Origin: Devosia sp. Root685
Lineage (GTDB): Bacteria; Pseudomonadota; Alphaproteobacteria; Rhizobiales; Devosiaceae
NCBI RefSeq assembly: GCF_001427875.1
Contig: NZ_LMHK01000002.1
Coordinates: 62,001-126,000 of the forward strand
Reading direction: 5' to 3'
DNA length: 64,000 nucleotides
Below are positions 18,392 through 27,505 of this stretch, in pieces. The notes below the pieces were generated by a model. The model did no database searches. It was not told where the DNA came from and was given only the letters and a program-made list of their open reading frames with translations. Within the stretch, counting starts at the first letter, position 1. Each line of letters starts with the position of its first letter. The position numbers and the translations under genes are program-made.

Positions 18392-19401
18392 ACGCGGGGC
18401 AAGGAGCCCCGCTCGATCACCGGCATTTCGATCAGTTGCGGCGCGCTTGCCTCGCCAAGCAACAGCTCCACCGCCCGCCGCCCCATTTCTTCATGCGGCA
18501 GGCCGATAGTGGTCAGCCCGGGCCTGAGATAGGAGGCCAATTCGTCATTGTCGAAGGAGACGACCGCGACATCCTCGGGCACGCTGAGTCGCGCCTCCGC
18601 CAGTGCCTGATAGGCGCCAAAGGCCAAACGGTCGTTGAGGCAAAGGATCGCCCGCGGCCGCGTCGATTTCAGCACCTTGCGCGTCAGCTCGTAACCATGC
18701 CCCGGCTCCCAGTTCCAGCAGCTGAGCTCTGCCAGAAACGCCATATCCGCCGCCTTCATCGCCGCGCGAATGCCGGCAAAACGCCGCGCAATGGTTTCCG
18801 AACGAAACAGCCCCGCCTCCACCTCGGCATTGTGCCCCAAAAGCACCACGCCATCGCTGATCCCGGCTTCCAGTAGCCGCTCCACCACCCGCTGCCCGCC
18901 GCGATATTCATCCGGCAGCACCGAAACGGGAAAGCGCGCGCTGGTGCCGTTCAGCATCACCGTCGGCACATTGATCGGCAGGTCCGGCACGAAAACTTCG
19001 CGCGCCCGCATGGCGGCAAAGATCAGTCCATCGACCTGGCGGTCGAGCGCCGCCTCCACCGCCTGAATTTCGCGCGCCGGCTCGCCCCCGGTCTCGAGCA
19101 CCAGCATCACATGCTTGGCCTCTTCCGCCGCCGCCAGCGCCCCGCGAATAAGCCCGCTCGCAAAGCGCGTCGTCGCCACATAGTCCGAGATGAACGCGAT
19201 GGAGCGCGACTTGTCCGTCCGCAGCGCCCGCGCCGCGACATTGGGCCGATAGCCCAGGCTCGCCGCCGCCGCGTGCACCTTGGCGTGGGCCTCGACGGAA
19301 AGGCGCGTGTCCGGCCGTCCGGTCAGGATCATCGAAGCGGCCGTGGTGGAGAGGCCTGCAAGACGCGCCACGTCGGCCAGCGTTACCCTTTTCTTCGTCA
19401 A
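18388..19401 (-). CDS. LacI-family transcriptional regulator
   Basis: Carbohydrate-responsive repressor, 337 residues. The N-terminal helix-turn-helix VTLADVARLAGLSTTAAS (about 5-22) and hinge are followed by a periplasmic-binding-protein-like effector domain. I chose TTG 19401: it gives the canonical TKKRVTLADVARLAG start and has AGGAGG nine bases upstream; the ATG at about 19408 is in another frame. Divergent from the glycosidase gene at 19523. A perfect palindrome in between (19495-19512) and a second copy at 21688 are the likely binding sites. Confidence 0.93.
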   Translation of the reverse strand: MTKKRVTLADVARLAGLSTTAASMILTGRPDTRLSVEAHAKVHAAAASLGYRPNVAARALRTDKSRSIAFISDYVATTRFASGLIRGALAAAEEAKHVMLVLETGGEPAREIQAVEAALDRQVDGLIFAAMRAREVFVPDLPINVPTVMLNGTSARFPVSVLPDEYRGGQRVVERLLEAGISDGVVLLGHNAEVEAGLFRSETIARRFAGIRAAMKAADMAFLAELSCWNWEPGHGYELTRKVLKSTRPRAILCLNDRLAFGAYQALAEARLSVPEDVAVVSFDNDELASYLRPGLTTIGLPHEEMGRRAVELLLGEASAPQLIEMPVIERGSLPRV

Positions 19402-19467
19402 GCCCCATGCCTCCTGCCCCAAACGGGAGCCGTCACCCTTGCCGTTGCATAACCACGCCGGTCTCGC

Positions 19468-19512
19468 TTGACAACCAGAGCGCGCCATTGCATTTGCTAA
19501 ATGCTTTTAGCA
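19468..19512 (+). promoter_or_regulatory. Promoter with LacI-type operator before the glycosidase gene
   Basis: A consensus -35 (TTGACA, 19468-19473) is followed by an 18-base perfect palindrome, TGCTAAA-TGCT-TTTAGCA, at 19495-19512. The palindrome ends just ahead of the GGGGGAG ribosome site of the gene at 19523. Its core GCTAAA-N4-TTTAGC recurs at 21688-21703. Position between the LacI gene and its divergent target, and the recurrence, make it a probable operator for that regulator. Confidence 0.75.
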
Positions 19513-19522
19513 GGGGGAGTGA

Positions 19523-20482
19523 ATGGGTTTCAACCTGTCCGATCACTGGGTCTGGGATTTCTGGCTGGCCGACGACGGCGCCACGTACCATCTCTATTAT
19601 CTCCACGCTCCAAAATCGCTCGGCAATCCCGATCTGCGCCACCGCAATGCGCGCATCGGCCACGCCACCTCGCCCGATCTCATGACCTGGACCGATCACG
19701 GCCGCGCCTTCGACGCCGGCCTTCCCGGCAGTTTCGATGGCAGCGCCACCTGGACCGGCAGCGTCGTGCGCGACCCCACGGGCCTCTGGCGCATGTTCTA
19801 CACCGGCTCGCGCTTCCTCTCGCCCGACACCATGGCCAATATCGAAACCGTGGGCCTCGCCACCTCCACCGATCTTGCCACCTGGACCAAGCAGCCCGGC
19901 CCCGTTCTCGTCGCCGATCCCGCGCTTTATGAAACCCTCGGCACCTCCACCTGGCCCGAAGAGGCCTGGCGCGACCCCTGGGTCTTCTGGGACGAGCCGA
20001 GCCAGCTGTGGCACATGCTGATCACCGCCCGCAGCAAAACCGGCACCGAGCCCGATCGCGGCGTCATGGCCCACGCCACCTCGCCCGATCTGTCCAATTG
20101 GACGGCCCAGCCCGCCCTCAGCCAGCCCGGCTCCGGCTTTGCCCATCTCGAAGTTTTCCAGATTGTCGAAATCGCCGGCCGCCAGCACATCATCTTCTGC
20201 TGCGACACAGCCAAACTCACCGGCGCCCGCGCCAACCAGACCGGCGGGGTCTGGACCCAGCCGCTCGACAGCTTCCCTGCCCAAGTCGATTTCCGCCAGG
20301 CCCGCCGCCTCGTCGATGAGCGCCTCTATGCCGGCCGCGTCGCCTTCACCCGCGCCGGCAAGCCCCATCTCCTCGCCTTCAACAATGTCAGCGCCGATGG
20401 CCAATTTCTCGGCGGCATTTCCGATCCCCTGCCCCTCGTCATCGGCGCGGATGGCTATCTCGAACTGGAGCGCGCAGCATGA
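19523..20482 (+). CDS. Five-bladed beta-propeller glycosidase of the GH32/68/43 type
   Basis: Predicted glycoside hydrolase of 319 residues, most like clan GH-J (beta-fructosidase) proteins. The three acidic positions are recognisable: a candidate nucleophile Asp12 in VWDFW, the WTGS motif (77-80), transition-state Asp151 in WRDPW, and candidate acid/base Glu210 in HLEVF. Repeating blade sequences such as ATSPDLMTWT, ATSTDLATWT and ATSPDLSNWT support the propeller. No signal peptide, so a substrate would be hydrolysed in the cytoplasm after import. It lacks the C-terminal beta-sandwich of classical GH32. Overlaps the next gene by ATGA. Specificity not known. Confidence 0.8.
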   Translation: MGFNLSDHWVWDFWLADDGATYHLYYLHAPKSLGNPDLRHRNARIGHATSPDLMTWTDHGRAFDAGLPGSFDGSATWTGSVVRDPTGLWRMFYTGSRFLSPDTMANIETVGLATSTDLATWTKQPGPVLVADPALYETLGTSTWPEEAWRDPWVFWDEPSQLWHMLITARSKTGTEPDRGVMAHATSPDLSNWTAQPALSQPGSGFAHLEVFQIVEIAGRQHIIFCCDTAKLTGARANQTGGVWTQPLDSFPAQVDFRQARRLVDERLYAGRVAFTRAGKPHLLAFNNVSADGQFLGGISDPLPLVIGADGYLELERAA

Positions 20483-21636
20483 GCCCCACCATTTCCGGCT
20501 TCGCCGCCCCCGGCTACGAAACCGTCGCCGAAGCCTTCGCCCGCGCCTTCGATGACCGCCCCGAAATGGGTGCCGCCCTCCACATCCTGCGCGATGGCGA
20601 AACCGTGGTCGATCTCTGGGGCGGCGTAGCCGACGCCCGCAGCGGCCGCGCTTGGCAGCAGGATACGCCCTCCGTGATCTTCTCCTGCACCAAGGGTCTG
20701 GTTTCCATCCTCGCCGCCCGCCTCGTTCAAGACGGCAAGCTCGATTACGACGCGCCCGTCAACCGCTATTGGCCCGAATTCGCCGCCGCCGGCAAGGCAG
20801 AGGTCACCGTCGGCGATGCCCTCGCCCATCGCGCCGGCCTCTCCGCCCCGCGCCTCGACCTCACCGAAGACGACATCGTCGATTGGGATCGCATGGCCGA
20901 AGTTCTGGCGGAGCAGGAGCCGCTCTGGCCCCTCGGCACCGGCTACGCCTATCATGCCCTCACCCATGGCTGGGTCGCCGGCGAAATCATCCGCCGCGTC
21001 GCCGGCCAATCGGTCGGCCAATATTTTGCCGATCTCATCACCCGGCCCCTCGGCATTCCCGCCTGGATTGGCCTCCCCGAAAGCGAAGCCCCCCGCGCGG
21101 CTCATCTCCGCGTCAGTCCGCCGCTTTCCACCCTCTGGGCCGATGAAGCGGCAAAACCCGCGCCCAATTGGCCCTATAAAGCCATGACCCTGGGCGATGC
21201 CCTCCCCGCCGATCTCGTCTCGGAAACCGGCGGCTTCAACACCCAGCGCATCCGCGCCGCCGAAATTCCCGGCGCCGGCGGCATCGCCTCGGCCGAAGCC
21301 CTCGCCACCATCTGGTCGGCAACCGTCACGCCGACGCGCGGCACAAAACTGCTCGATGCTTCGGTGATCGCCGCGGCCACCCGCCCGCGGAGCGAGGGTG
21401 TCTCGGTCTTCGGCGGCGAGCCGCCCTTTTCCCGCTGGGGCTGCGGCTTCCAGCTCGATTCCGAAGCGCGTCGCTATCTCGACGATCACTGCTTCGGGCA
21501 TGACGGTGCCGGTGGGCAAGTCGGCTTTGCCGATCCCGGGCACAATATCGGTTTCGGCTTCGTCACCAATTGGATGATGGGTCCGGAAGACCAGCGCGCC
21601 ACGGCCATTATCGCGGCCCTGCGCGCTTGTCTCTAG
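20479..21636 (+). CDS. Serine hydrolase of the beta-lactamase / EstB class
   Basis: Cytoplasmic penicillin-binding-protein-like hydrolase (385 residues, no signal peptide), probably an esterase. The catalytic SxxK motif is S69-C-T-K72 and the second tyrosine motif is Y158-H-A; the third motif region is near GHDGAGGQVGFADP, where HxG-type sequences sit in esterases. Class C beta-lactamases are exported, so resistance is unlikely. It overlaps the glycosidase by four bases, suggesting that it de-esterifies the imported glycoside (inference). Confidence 0.87.
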   Translation: MSPTISGFAAPGYETVAEAFARAFDDRPEMGAALHILRDGETVVDLWGGVADARSGRAWQQDTPSVIFSCTKGLVSILAARLVQDGKLDYDAPVNRYWPEFAAAGKAEVTVGDALAHRAGLSAPRLDLTEDDIVDWDRMAEVLAEQEPLWPLGTGYAYHALTHGWVAGEIIRRVAGQSVGQYFADLITRPLGIPAWIGLPESEAPRAAHLRVSPPLSTLWADEAAKPAPNWPYKAMTLGDALPADLVSETGGFNTQRIRAAEIPGAGGIASAEALATIWSATVTPTRGTKLLDASVIAAATRPRSEGVSVFGGEPPFSRWGCGFQLDSEARRYLDDHCFGHDGAGGQVGFADPGHNIGFGFVTNWMMGPEDQRATAIIAALRACL

Positions 21637-21664
21637 TCGCCGCGTACGAGCGACGTCGCGGATA

Positions 21665-21703
21665 TTGACACCGCGCCGCGCCCATGCGCTAAATCCATTT
21701 AGC
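21665..21703 (+). promoter_or_regulatory. Promoter with LacI-type operator before the second binding protein
   Basis: TTGACA at 21665-21670 is followed at a 17-base spacing by GCTAAA (21688-21693), which forms both the -10 and the left half of the palindrome GCTAAA-TCCA-TTTAGC (21688-21703). The same GCTAAA-N4-TTTAGC core is at 19496-19511. Repressor binding here would cover the -10. Confidence 0.75.
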
Positions 21704-21748
21704 AGACGGAAACATCCCTGCATCCCTGACCCTTGGAGGAGGCAAATC

Positions 21749-23050
21749 TTGAACACCCCATCCCGCCACGCCCTTCGCATTCTCGCCACCCTGTCGGTCG
21801 CTGCCAGCGCCGGCACGGCCATTGCCGCCCCGAGCTGCGGCACCGATCCGGTGGTGCTCAATGCCTATTTCGAAACCGGCTTTCCCTTGCCGACGCGCCT
21901 GAGCGCAGAGTTCACCAAGCAGTTCCCCAATGTCACCTTCGACATCAAGGAAGATCAGTTCGCCAATATGATGGAGAACTCCCCGCGCATCCTGTCCGAA
22001 GACAATGCGCCCGATCTCATTCGCCTGCCCTCGCTCACCGATCTTGTGGCGAACAACCTGCTGCTCAATCTCGACAGCTATTTCACCGAATTCGGCTGGG
22101 ACAAGTTCCCTGCTGGCCAGCTGGTGCAGTTGCGCGTCGAAGAAGGCGGCCGTCCGCGCGGCACCGGCTCGCTCTTTGGCATGGGCCTCAACTATTCCAT
22201 GACCGGCGTTTTTTACAACAAGGCGCTGGCCGAACAGATCGGCATGACCGAGCCGCCGAAAACCGTTGCTGAGCTTGACGCCCTGATGGCCAAGGCCAAG
22301 GAAGCCGGTCTCCTGCCAATCATGCAGTGGAACAAGGGCACGGCCGGCCTCGCCTTCCCGCTGCAAAACCTGATGGGCGCCTATGGCCCGCCAGAGCCGA
22401 TCAACGACTGGATCTTCCAGAAGGATGGCGCCACCATCAACACCGCCGATGCCCTTGAAGCCGCCGAACATCTCGACGGCTGGATCAAGGCTGGCTATTT
22501 CCCGCCCGATGCCAATGCCATCGAATATTTCCAGATGATGAGCCGCTTCATCGGCGGCGAGGGCCTCTTCATGTTCAACGGCGATTGGGAATCGGGCAAT
22601 CTCGACACCAATGCCAAGGACAAGTTCGGCTTCTTCATCATGCCGAGCGCCGAAGAAGGCGGTCGCCACGCCTCGATGTCCGCTCCGCTGAGCTACGGTA
22701 TCGGCGCCAAAGCGGCTCATGCCGATTGCGCTGCCTTCTTCCTCGATTGGGTCGCGACCAATGAAGAAGCCCGCAAGATCAACGTCGCCGTCGGCGGCTC
22801 CAATCCCGGTGGCCCGGCCGATATGGCCATTCCCCCGGTCGAACCCGGCTCGGTGACCGAACAGTCCCTCGCTGCCGGTGCAGTCCTTGCGCAGGATAAT
22901 GGCGCCATGGACTTCATCGCCAATGCCACCGGCGCCATCTTCGCCGCCGGCTGGACCCCTGAACTGCAGAAAATGGTCGGCGGCCAACAGACCGCCACCG
23001 GCCTTGTCGAAGCCGTCCAGAAGGAATACGAGACCCAGCTGTCCCGCTAA
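21749..23050 (+). CDS. Sugar ABC transporter substrate-binding protein (second cassette)
   Basis: Periplasmic family 1 solute-binding protein, 433 residues. The start is TTG 21749, seven bases after GGAGGAGG; it gives an N-terminal signal sequence (basic start, ILATLSVAASAGTAIA, cleavage near AIAAPS). Mature-lobe features include DNAPDLIRLPSLTDLV, GVFYNKALAEQIGM and FNGDWESGNL. Preceded by the LacI-type operator at 21688 and followed by a hairpin (23105-23130) and two permeases. The neighbouring cytoplasmic glycosidase and esterase suggest an acylated or fructoside-type oligosaccharide ligand, but this is a guess. Confidence 0.93.
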   Translation: MNTPSRHALRILATLSVAASAGTAIAAPSCGTDPVVLNAYFETGFPLPTRLSAEFTKQFPNVTFDIKEDQFANMMENSPRILSEDNAPDLIRLPSLTDLVANNLLLNLDSYFTEFGWDKFPAGQLVQLRVEEGGRPRGTGSLFGMGLNYSMTGVFYNKALAEQIGMTEPPKTVAELDALMAKAKEAGLLPIMQWNKGTAGLAFPLQNLMGAYGPPEPINDWIFQKDGATINTADALEAAEHLDGWIKAGYFPPDANAIEYFQMMSRFIGGEGLFMFNGDWESGNLDTNAKDKFGFFIMPSAEEGGRHASMSAPLSYGIGAKAAHADCAAFFLDWVATNEEARKINVAVGGSNPGGPADMAIPPVEPGSVTEQSLAAGAVLAQDNGAMDFIANATGAIFAAGWTPELQKMVGGQQTATGLVEAVQKEYETQLSR

Positions 23051-23104
23051 GTCTTGGCATCAGGGAAGGGCGGCCCGTGCTCCGGGCCTGCCCTCCCACC
23101 GGCT

Positions 23105-23130
23105 GTCATCCCGGCGAAAGCCGGGGTGAC
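23105..23130. repeat. REP-like hairpin between binding protein and permease
   Basis: GTCATCCCGGC-GAAA-GCCGGGGTGAC forms an 11-pair stem with one G-U pair and a GNRA tetraloop. The sequence is of the widespread alphaproteobacterial TCATCCCGGCGAAAGCCGGGATGA type. It lies between the binding-protein stop and the permease start and probably protects the upstream mRNA end. Confidence 0.7.
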
Positions 23131-23207
23131 AAGCGCGGGTGATATTGCCCCAACTAAAAGTGGAATGCTCCGAGAGCATCTCGGCTGCCAAGCAACCGGA
23201 ATAAACC

Positions 23208-24143
23208 ATGACTGAACATCCATCGTCCGTTCCGGACGCCAGGCAGCGCGCCAAAAAGGCTCCGCCGGCGCGGAAAAGCCGCAAGGCCCGGCTCACCGCC
23301 TGGCTCTTCATCACGCCGGCTTTCCTCGCCTATGCCGCCTTCGTGCTCGTGCCGCTTGGCATGAGCGTCTATTATTCTTTCCTCCGTTGGGACGGCATCG
23401 GGGAAGCGCGCTTCCACGGCCTGACCAACTACATCACCGTCCTCACCGATCCCAAGCTCCTGCAGATCATCGGCAATGCCTTCCAGCTGGTGCTCTATTT
23501 CACCATCATCCCGGTGGGTCTCGGGCTTGCCGTGGCCTCGGCCATTCGCGGCCAGATGAATGGCCGGTTCGGCATGGCGACGCGGACCATCCTCTTCCTG
23601 CCCCAGGTTATTCCGCTGGTTGCCGCCGGCATCGCCTGGAGCTGGATGTTCGCCTCGACTGGCCTGATCAATCAGGCACTCAAATCCGTCGGGCTTTCGA
23701 GCTGGGCAAAGGGCTGGCTTGGCGATTTCGTCTGGGCTCTGCCCGCCGTCGGCGTCATCGGCGCTTGGGTGTTGCTCGGCCTCTGCACCATGCTGCTCGT
23801 CACCGGCATCACCAAGATCGACACCAGCCTTTATGAAGCCGCGCGTCTCGATGGCGCCCGCCCCTGGCACGAGTTCCGCTACATCACCCTGCCCGGCCTC
23901 CGTCAGGAAATCGGCGTCTGCGTCACCGTCACCGTGATCGCGGCCCTCGCCAGCTTCGACATCGTCTATATTTCCACGCAAGGCGGTCCGGGCATTACCA
24001 CCACCGTGCCGGGGCTCGAAATCTATCGCCTCGCTTTCGCCCATCGTCAGGTCGGCCTCGCCTCGGCGCTGGCCATCGTGCTGATGGTCCTGGTGCTGCT
24101 CTCGATCGCTCCCGTTCAATGGTTCACGCGGGACAAGAAATGA
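23208..24143 (+). CDS. Sugar ABC transporter permease (second cassette, MalF-like)
   Basis: Inner-membrane subunit, 311 residues. A basic N-terminal tail (to about residue 30) precedes six predicted transmembrane helices. The EAA loop reads YEAARLDGARPWHEFRYITLP. The TGA stop overlaps the start of the next permease in ATGA. Forms a heterodimer with the product of 24140 and is powered by the ATPase at 24978. Confidence 0.94.
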   Translation: MTEHPSSVPDARQRAKKAPPARKSRKARLTAWLFITPAFLAYAAFVLVPLGMSVYYSFLRWDGIGEARFHGLTNYITVLTDPKLLQIIGNAFQLVLYFTIIPVGLGLAVASAIRGQMNGRFGMATRTILFLPQVIPLVAAGIAWSWMFASTGLINQALKSVGLSSWAKGWLGDFVWALPAVGVIGAWVLLGLCTMLLVTGITKIDTSLYEAARLDGARPWHEFRYITLPGLRQEIGVCVTVTVIAALASFDIVYISTQGGPGITTTVPGLEIYRLAFAHRQVGLASALAIVLMVLVLLSIAPVQWFTRDKK

Positions 24144-24964
24144 AGAGTTCCACGACCAATACTATTCTCGCCCGCACGCTCATCGTTCTCCTGATGGCGA
24201 TCACGCTGCTGCCTTTCCTCAGCATGCTTTCGGCTGCGCTCGCGCCACAGGGCAGCTATCCCAATGGCCTCCAATGGCCCGCCGATCCGCAATGGGGCAA
24301 TTTCGTCCGCGCTTTCGAAGTCGCGAAGATGGACCAGCTTCTGCTCTCGAGCGGCCTCATCGTGCTCGGCGTCGTCCCCCTCGCGGTGCTGCTCGCCACC
24401 ATGGCCGGCTATGGCCTCGCCAAGCTGACATCAGACAAGTACAAGTGGCTCTATCTCCTCTTCGTCTTCGGCCTGACCCTGCCCTTCGAAGCGGTCATCA
24501 CCCCGCTCTATTATGAAGTGCGGGCCATGGGCCTCCTCAACACCCGCTTCGCCATCATTCTCCCGCTCCTCGGCCTTTACATGCCCTTCGGCGTCTATTG
24601 GATGCGCGCCCATTTTCTCAATGTGCCGCAGGACCTCAGCGAAGCCGCCCAGATCGACGGCGCCACCCGCTGGACCGAATTCTGGCACGTGCAGGTGCCG
24701 CTGGCGCGCCCGGCGATCATGTCGCTGACCATCCTGCTGTTCCTCTGGACCTGGAACCAGTTCCTTCTGCCCGTCGTCTTGGTGCAGGATCCCATGCAGC
24801 GCACCATGGCCGGCGCCCTCGGCGCCTTCCAGGGCCAGTGGGGCACCGACATTCCGCTTCTCTGCGCGGGATCGCTGCTGATCCTCACCCCCACCGTCAT
24901 CATCTTCCTTATTTTCCAACGCCAGTTCGTCGCCGCCCTCATGCAGGGCGCGGTCAAAGGCTGA
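24140..24964 (+). CDS. Sugar ABC transporter permease (second cassette, MalG-like)
   Basis: Second permease, 274 residues with six transmembrane helices. EAA loop: [23 protein letters not shown] chose ATG 24140, which overlaps the preceding stop by four bases (ATGA) and gives a normal basic N terminus; the frame is open for seven more codons upstream but those lie inside the previous gene. ATPase gene follows after 13 bases. Confidence 0.94.
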   Translation: MKSSTTNTILARTLIVLLMAITLLPFLSMLSAALAPQGSYPNGLQWPADPQWGNFVRAFEVAKMDQLLLSSGLIVLGVVPLAVLLATMAGYGLAKLTSDKYKWLYLLFVFGLTLPFEAVITPLYYEVRAMGLLNTRFAIILPLLGLYMPFGVYWMRAHFLNVPQDLSEAAQIDGATRWTEFWHVQVPLARPAIMSLTILLFLWTWNQFLLPVVLVQDPMQRTMAGALGAFQGQWGTDIPLLCAGSLLILTPTVIIFLIFQRQFVAALMQGAVKG

Positions 24965-24977
24965 TCGGAGTTTCATC

Positions 24978-26066
24978 ATGGCCGGATTGAGCCTGCACGC
25001 GCTGCACAAAACCTACGGCAAGGTCGAGGTCATCAAGGGTGTGGACCTGACCATCGAAGACGGCGAATTCGTCGTCTTCGTCGGCCCCTCGGGCTGCGGC
25101 AAGTCCACCTTGCTGCGCATGATCGCGGGCCTTGAAGACATCACCGGGGGCGAACTCTATATCGGCGACAAGCTCTGCAATGATGTCGAGCCGCGCGACC
25201 GTTCCATCGCCATGGTCTTCCAGTCCTATGCGCTCTATCCGCATATGACGGTCTACGACAATGTCGGCTTTGGCCTCAAACTCGCCAAGACGCCGAAAGA
25301 CGTCCGCGATCAGAAAATCCGCGAAGCCGCGCGCATCCTGAAAATGGAACACCTGCTCGACCGCAAACCGGGGCAGCTCTCCGGCGGTCAGCGCCAGCGC
25401 GTCGCCATCGGCCGCGCCATCGTGCGCAAGCCCGAAGTCTTCCTCTTCGACGAGCCACTCTCCAACCTCGACGCCGCGCTCCGCGTCGACACCCGCATGG
25501 AGATCGCAAAGCTCCACGCCGATCTCGGCGCTACCATGGTCTATGTCACCCACGATCAGGTGGAAGCCATGACGCTGGCCGACAAGATCGTCGTGCTCGA
25601 TGCCGGCGTCGTCCAGCAGGTCGGCAGTCCGATCGAACTCTATCAGCGCCCCACCAATCTCTTCGTCGCCGGCTTCATCGGTTCGCCAAAAATGAACTTC
25701 GTTGAAGTGACCGTCGAGGCCGTCGATGCGGACAGCATCACAGTCACCAGCAAGGATGTCGCAAGTCTTCGCGTTCCAGCGCGAACGGAGGGTGTCGATG
25801 TTAACAGTCTGCTAACATTAGGTATCCGTCCGCACGACCTATTGCCGGCCAATAGTGGTGCCATTGTCGGTCGCGTCAGCCTCGTCGAACGGCTCGGCAA
25901 TGAGACGATTGTCAATATTGAACTGGCCTCCGGCGCCCCCTGGCTCGCCGTTCTCGATGGCGATCAGGCCCTCCGCGTCGGCGAAAGCCTCGCCCTCGCC
26001 GCCGAACCGGCCAAGGCAATTCTCTTAGACAAGGACGGCAAGGCGCTGCTGGCGCCGCTGAAATAA
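24978..26066 (+). CDS. Sugar ABC transporter ATP-binding protein (second cassette)
   Basis: MalK/UgpC-type ATPase, 362 residues. Walker [10 protein letters not shown] (about 36-44), signature LSGGQRQR, Walker [21 protein letters not shown] switch and a C-terminal TOBE domain with GIRPHDL. Last gene of the second cassette, 13 bases after the permease. A short AT-richer patch (about 25798-25830, with rare CTA and TTA codons) sits at the start of the TOBE domain, unlike the rest of the gene. Confidence 0.95.
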   Translation: MAGLSLHALHKTYGKVEVIKGVDLTIEDGEFVVFVGPSGCGKSTLLRMIAGLEDITGGELYIGDKLCNDVEPRDRSIAMVFQSYALYPHMTVYDNVGFGLKLAKTPKDVRDQKIREAARILKMEHLLDRKPGQLSGGQRQRVAIGRAIVRKPEVFLFDEPLSNLDAALRVDTRMEIAKLHADLGATMVYVTHDQVEAMTLADKIVVLDAGVVQQVGSPIELYQRPTNLFVAGFIGSPKMNFVEVTVEAVDADSITVTSKDVASLRVPARTEGVDVNSLLTLGIRPHDLLPANSGAIVGRVSLVERLGNETIVNIELASGAPWLAVLDGDQALRVGESLALAAEPAKAILLDKDGKALLAPLK

Positions 26067-26173
26067 AGCACTGACGTCTGGATGGAGGGGGCGATCGGCA
26101 AACACCGCTTCGCCCCACTCCCGCCACGGCTGCAAATCACCTATATGGTTATACAAAGCCGCGTGAGTTGCCC

Positions 26174-27505
26174 GTGACCGAATCCTTTTCCATCCTGCCC
26201 CCGAGTTTTGATCCGACCAGCGGCGAGGCCCGCTTTCCCTATCGTTTGGGAGCGCTGAGCTTTACCGAAGTGCTGGGCCTTCCCGGCGGGATAAAGCCCG
26301 AGCTTGCGCAAACCCCAGCCTTCAAAAAGCTTCTCGATCTGACGGCCTTCGTCCTGGGCGTCAGCTATTTCAAACTCCGCGCACCCTTCGACATCGCAGC
26401 ACCTGACATAGCCCTAACCGCGGCAGAAAAGGCTTTCGTCATAGACGTTTACGAGAACGGCCTCGGCGAATTCTACGCGCGCAATAACCTGGCGCGCTTT
26501 GGCCGGCTGAACCTCTCGACCGCCGATGATCCGCTCGAGCGCAAGCCTGCGCCTGACCTCAAGGAGCGGACGCTGCTTCCGATCGGGGGCGGCAAGGATT
26601 CCCTCGTCAGCGTCGAACTTCTCAGCCATGTCGGCGTCGACTTCACCCCCTTCGCCGTCAACCCCAAGGGGCCGATCCTGACCTCGGTGGAGGCCATCGG
26701 CCGCGAACCGCTCTACGTAACCCGCACGCTCGACGCCGAAATGATCCGCCTTGGCAAAGAGCCGGATTACTACAACGGCCACGTTCCCTCGACCGCGATC
26801 AACTCCATGATCGCCTCGCTCTGCGCCCTGCTTTTCGGCTACGACCAGATCGTGCTCAGCAACGAACGCTCCGCCAGCGAGGGCAATATCGAATTCGACG
26901 GGCGCGAGACCAATCATCAATATTCCAAGTCGCTCGGCTTCGAACTGCTGATCGCCGACATCCTCGGAGCCGCAACCGGCGGCGCACTGAAATACTTCTC
27001 GCTGCTCCGCCCCTATTCAGAGGCCCGGATCGCCTCGCTTTTCACACAAGGGCAGCGCTTCGACGCGGTATTTTCAAGCTGCAATCGCAATTTCCGCCTC
27101 ACCGGCAATGACGGGCCTCTATGGTGCGGCGAATGCCCGAAATGTCATTTCGTCTTCCTGATCTTCGCGCCCTTCATGGCCAAGGACAGGCTGCTGCGAA
27201 TCTTCGGCAAGAACCTCCTCGACATCCCGGCCAATGAGCGCTCCTTCCGCGAACTGGCAGGGCTTGCCGGGCAAAAGCCCTGGGAATGCGTCGGCGAAAT
27301 TCTTGAGGCCGCTGCATGCTTCTACACCCTGACGCGCCATGCCGATTGGCATCAGGACGCGATCGTGCGCGGCGTCAAAGCAGACCTTTTCGCCCAGTAT
27401 GGCGAAGAGCGCCTGCAACTCGCCATGGCCGAATGCCTGACCGATAGTCACGACCACCACATTCCTCCGGCGCTGGCCGCCAAGGTGGCCGCCTATGCGG
27501 TTTGA
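26174..27505 (+). CDS. murL: UDP-MurNAc-L-Ala-L-Glu epimerase
   Basis: Converts the terminal L-Glu of UDP-MurNAc-L-Ala-L-Glu to D-Glu in an ATP-dependent reaction; family characterised with MurD2 in Xanthomonas oryzae. The 443 residues show a PP-loop-like GGGKDS (about 138-143), the SNERSASEGN stretch (about 229-238) and a CGECPKC cysteine cluster (about 318-324), with the family length. The decisive context is the adjoining MurD-like gene, overlapping by 11 bases. Start: GTG 26174 (VTESFS); TTG 26168 is possible and neither has a strong ribosome site. If correct, this organism can make D-Glu without glutamate racemase on this route. Confidence 0.85.
   Translation: MTESFSILPPSFDPTSGEARFPYRLGALSFTEVLGLPGGIKPELAQTPAFKKLLDLTAFVLGVSYFKLRAPFDIAAPDIALTAAEKAFVIDVYENGLGEFYARNNLARFGRLNLSTADDPLERKPAPDLKERTLLPIGGGKDSLVSVELLSHVGVDFTPFAVNPKGPILTSVEAIGREPLYVTRTLDAEMIRLGKEPDYYNGHVPSTAINSMIASLCALLFGYDQIVLSNERSASEGNIEFDGRETNHQYSKSLGFELLIADILGAATGGALKYFSLLRPYSEARIASLFTQGQRFDAVFSSCNRNFRLTGNDGPLWCGECPKCHFVFLIFAPFMAKDRLLRIFGKNLLDIPANERSFRELAGLAGQKPWECVGEILEAAACFYTLTRHADWHQDAIVRGVKADLFAQYGEERLQLAMAECLTDSHDHHIPPALAAKVAAYAV

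Noticed and set aside
20455-21861. A 468-codon minus-strand frame opposite the serine hydrolase
   Set aside because: Shadow frame produced by GC-rich third codon positions; the plus-strand gene has catalytic motifs.
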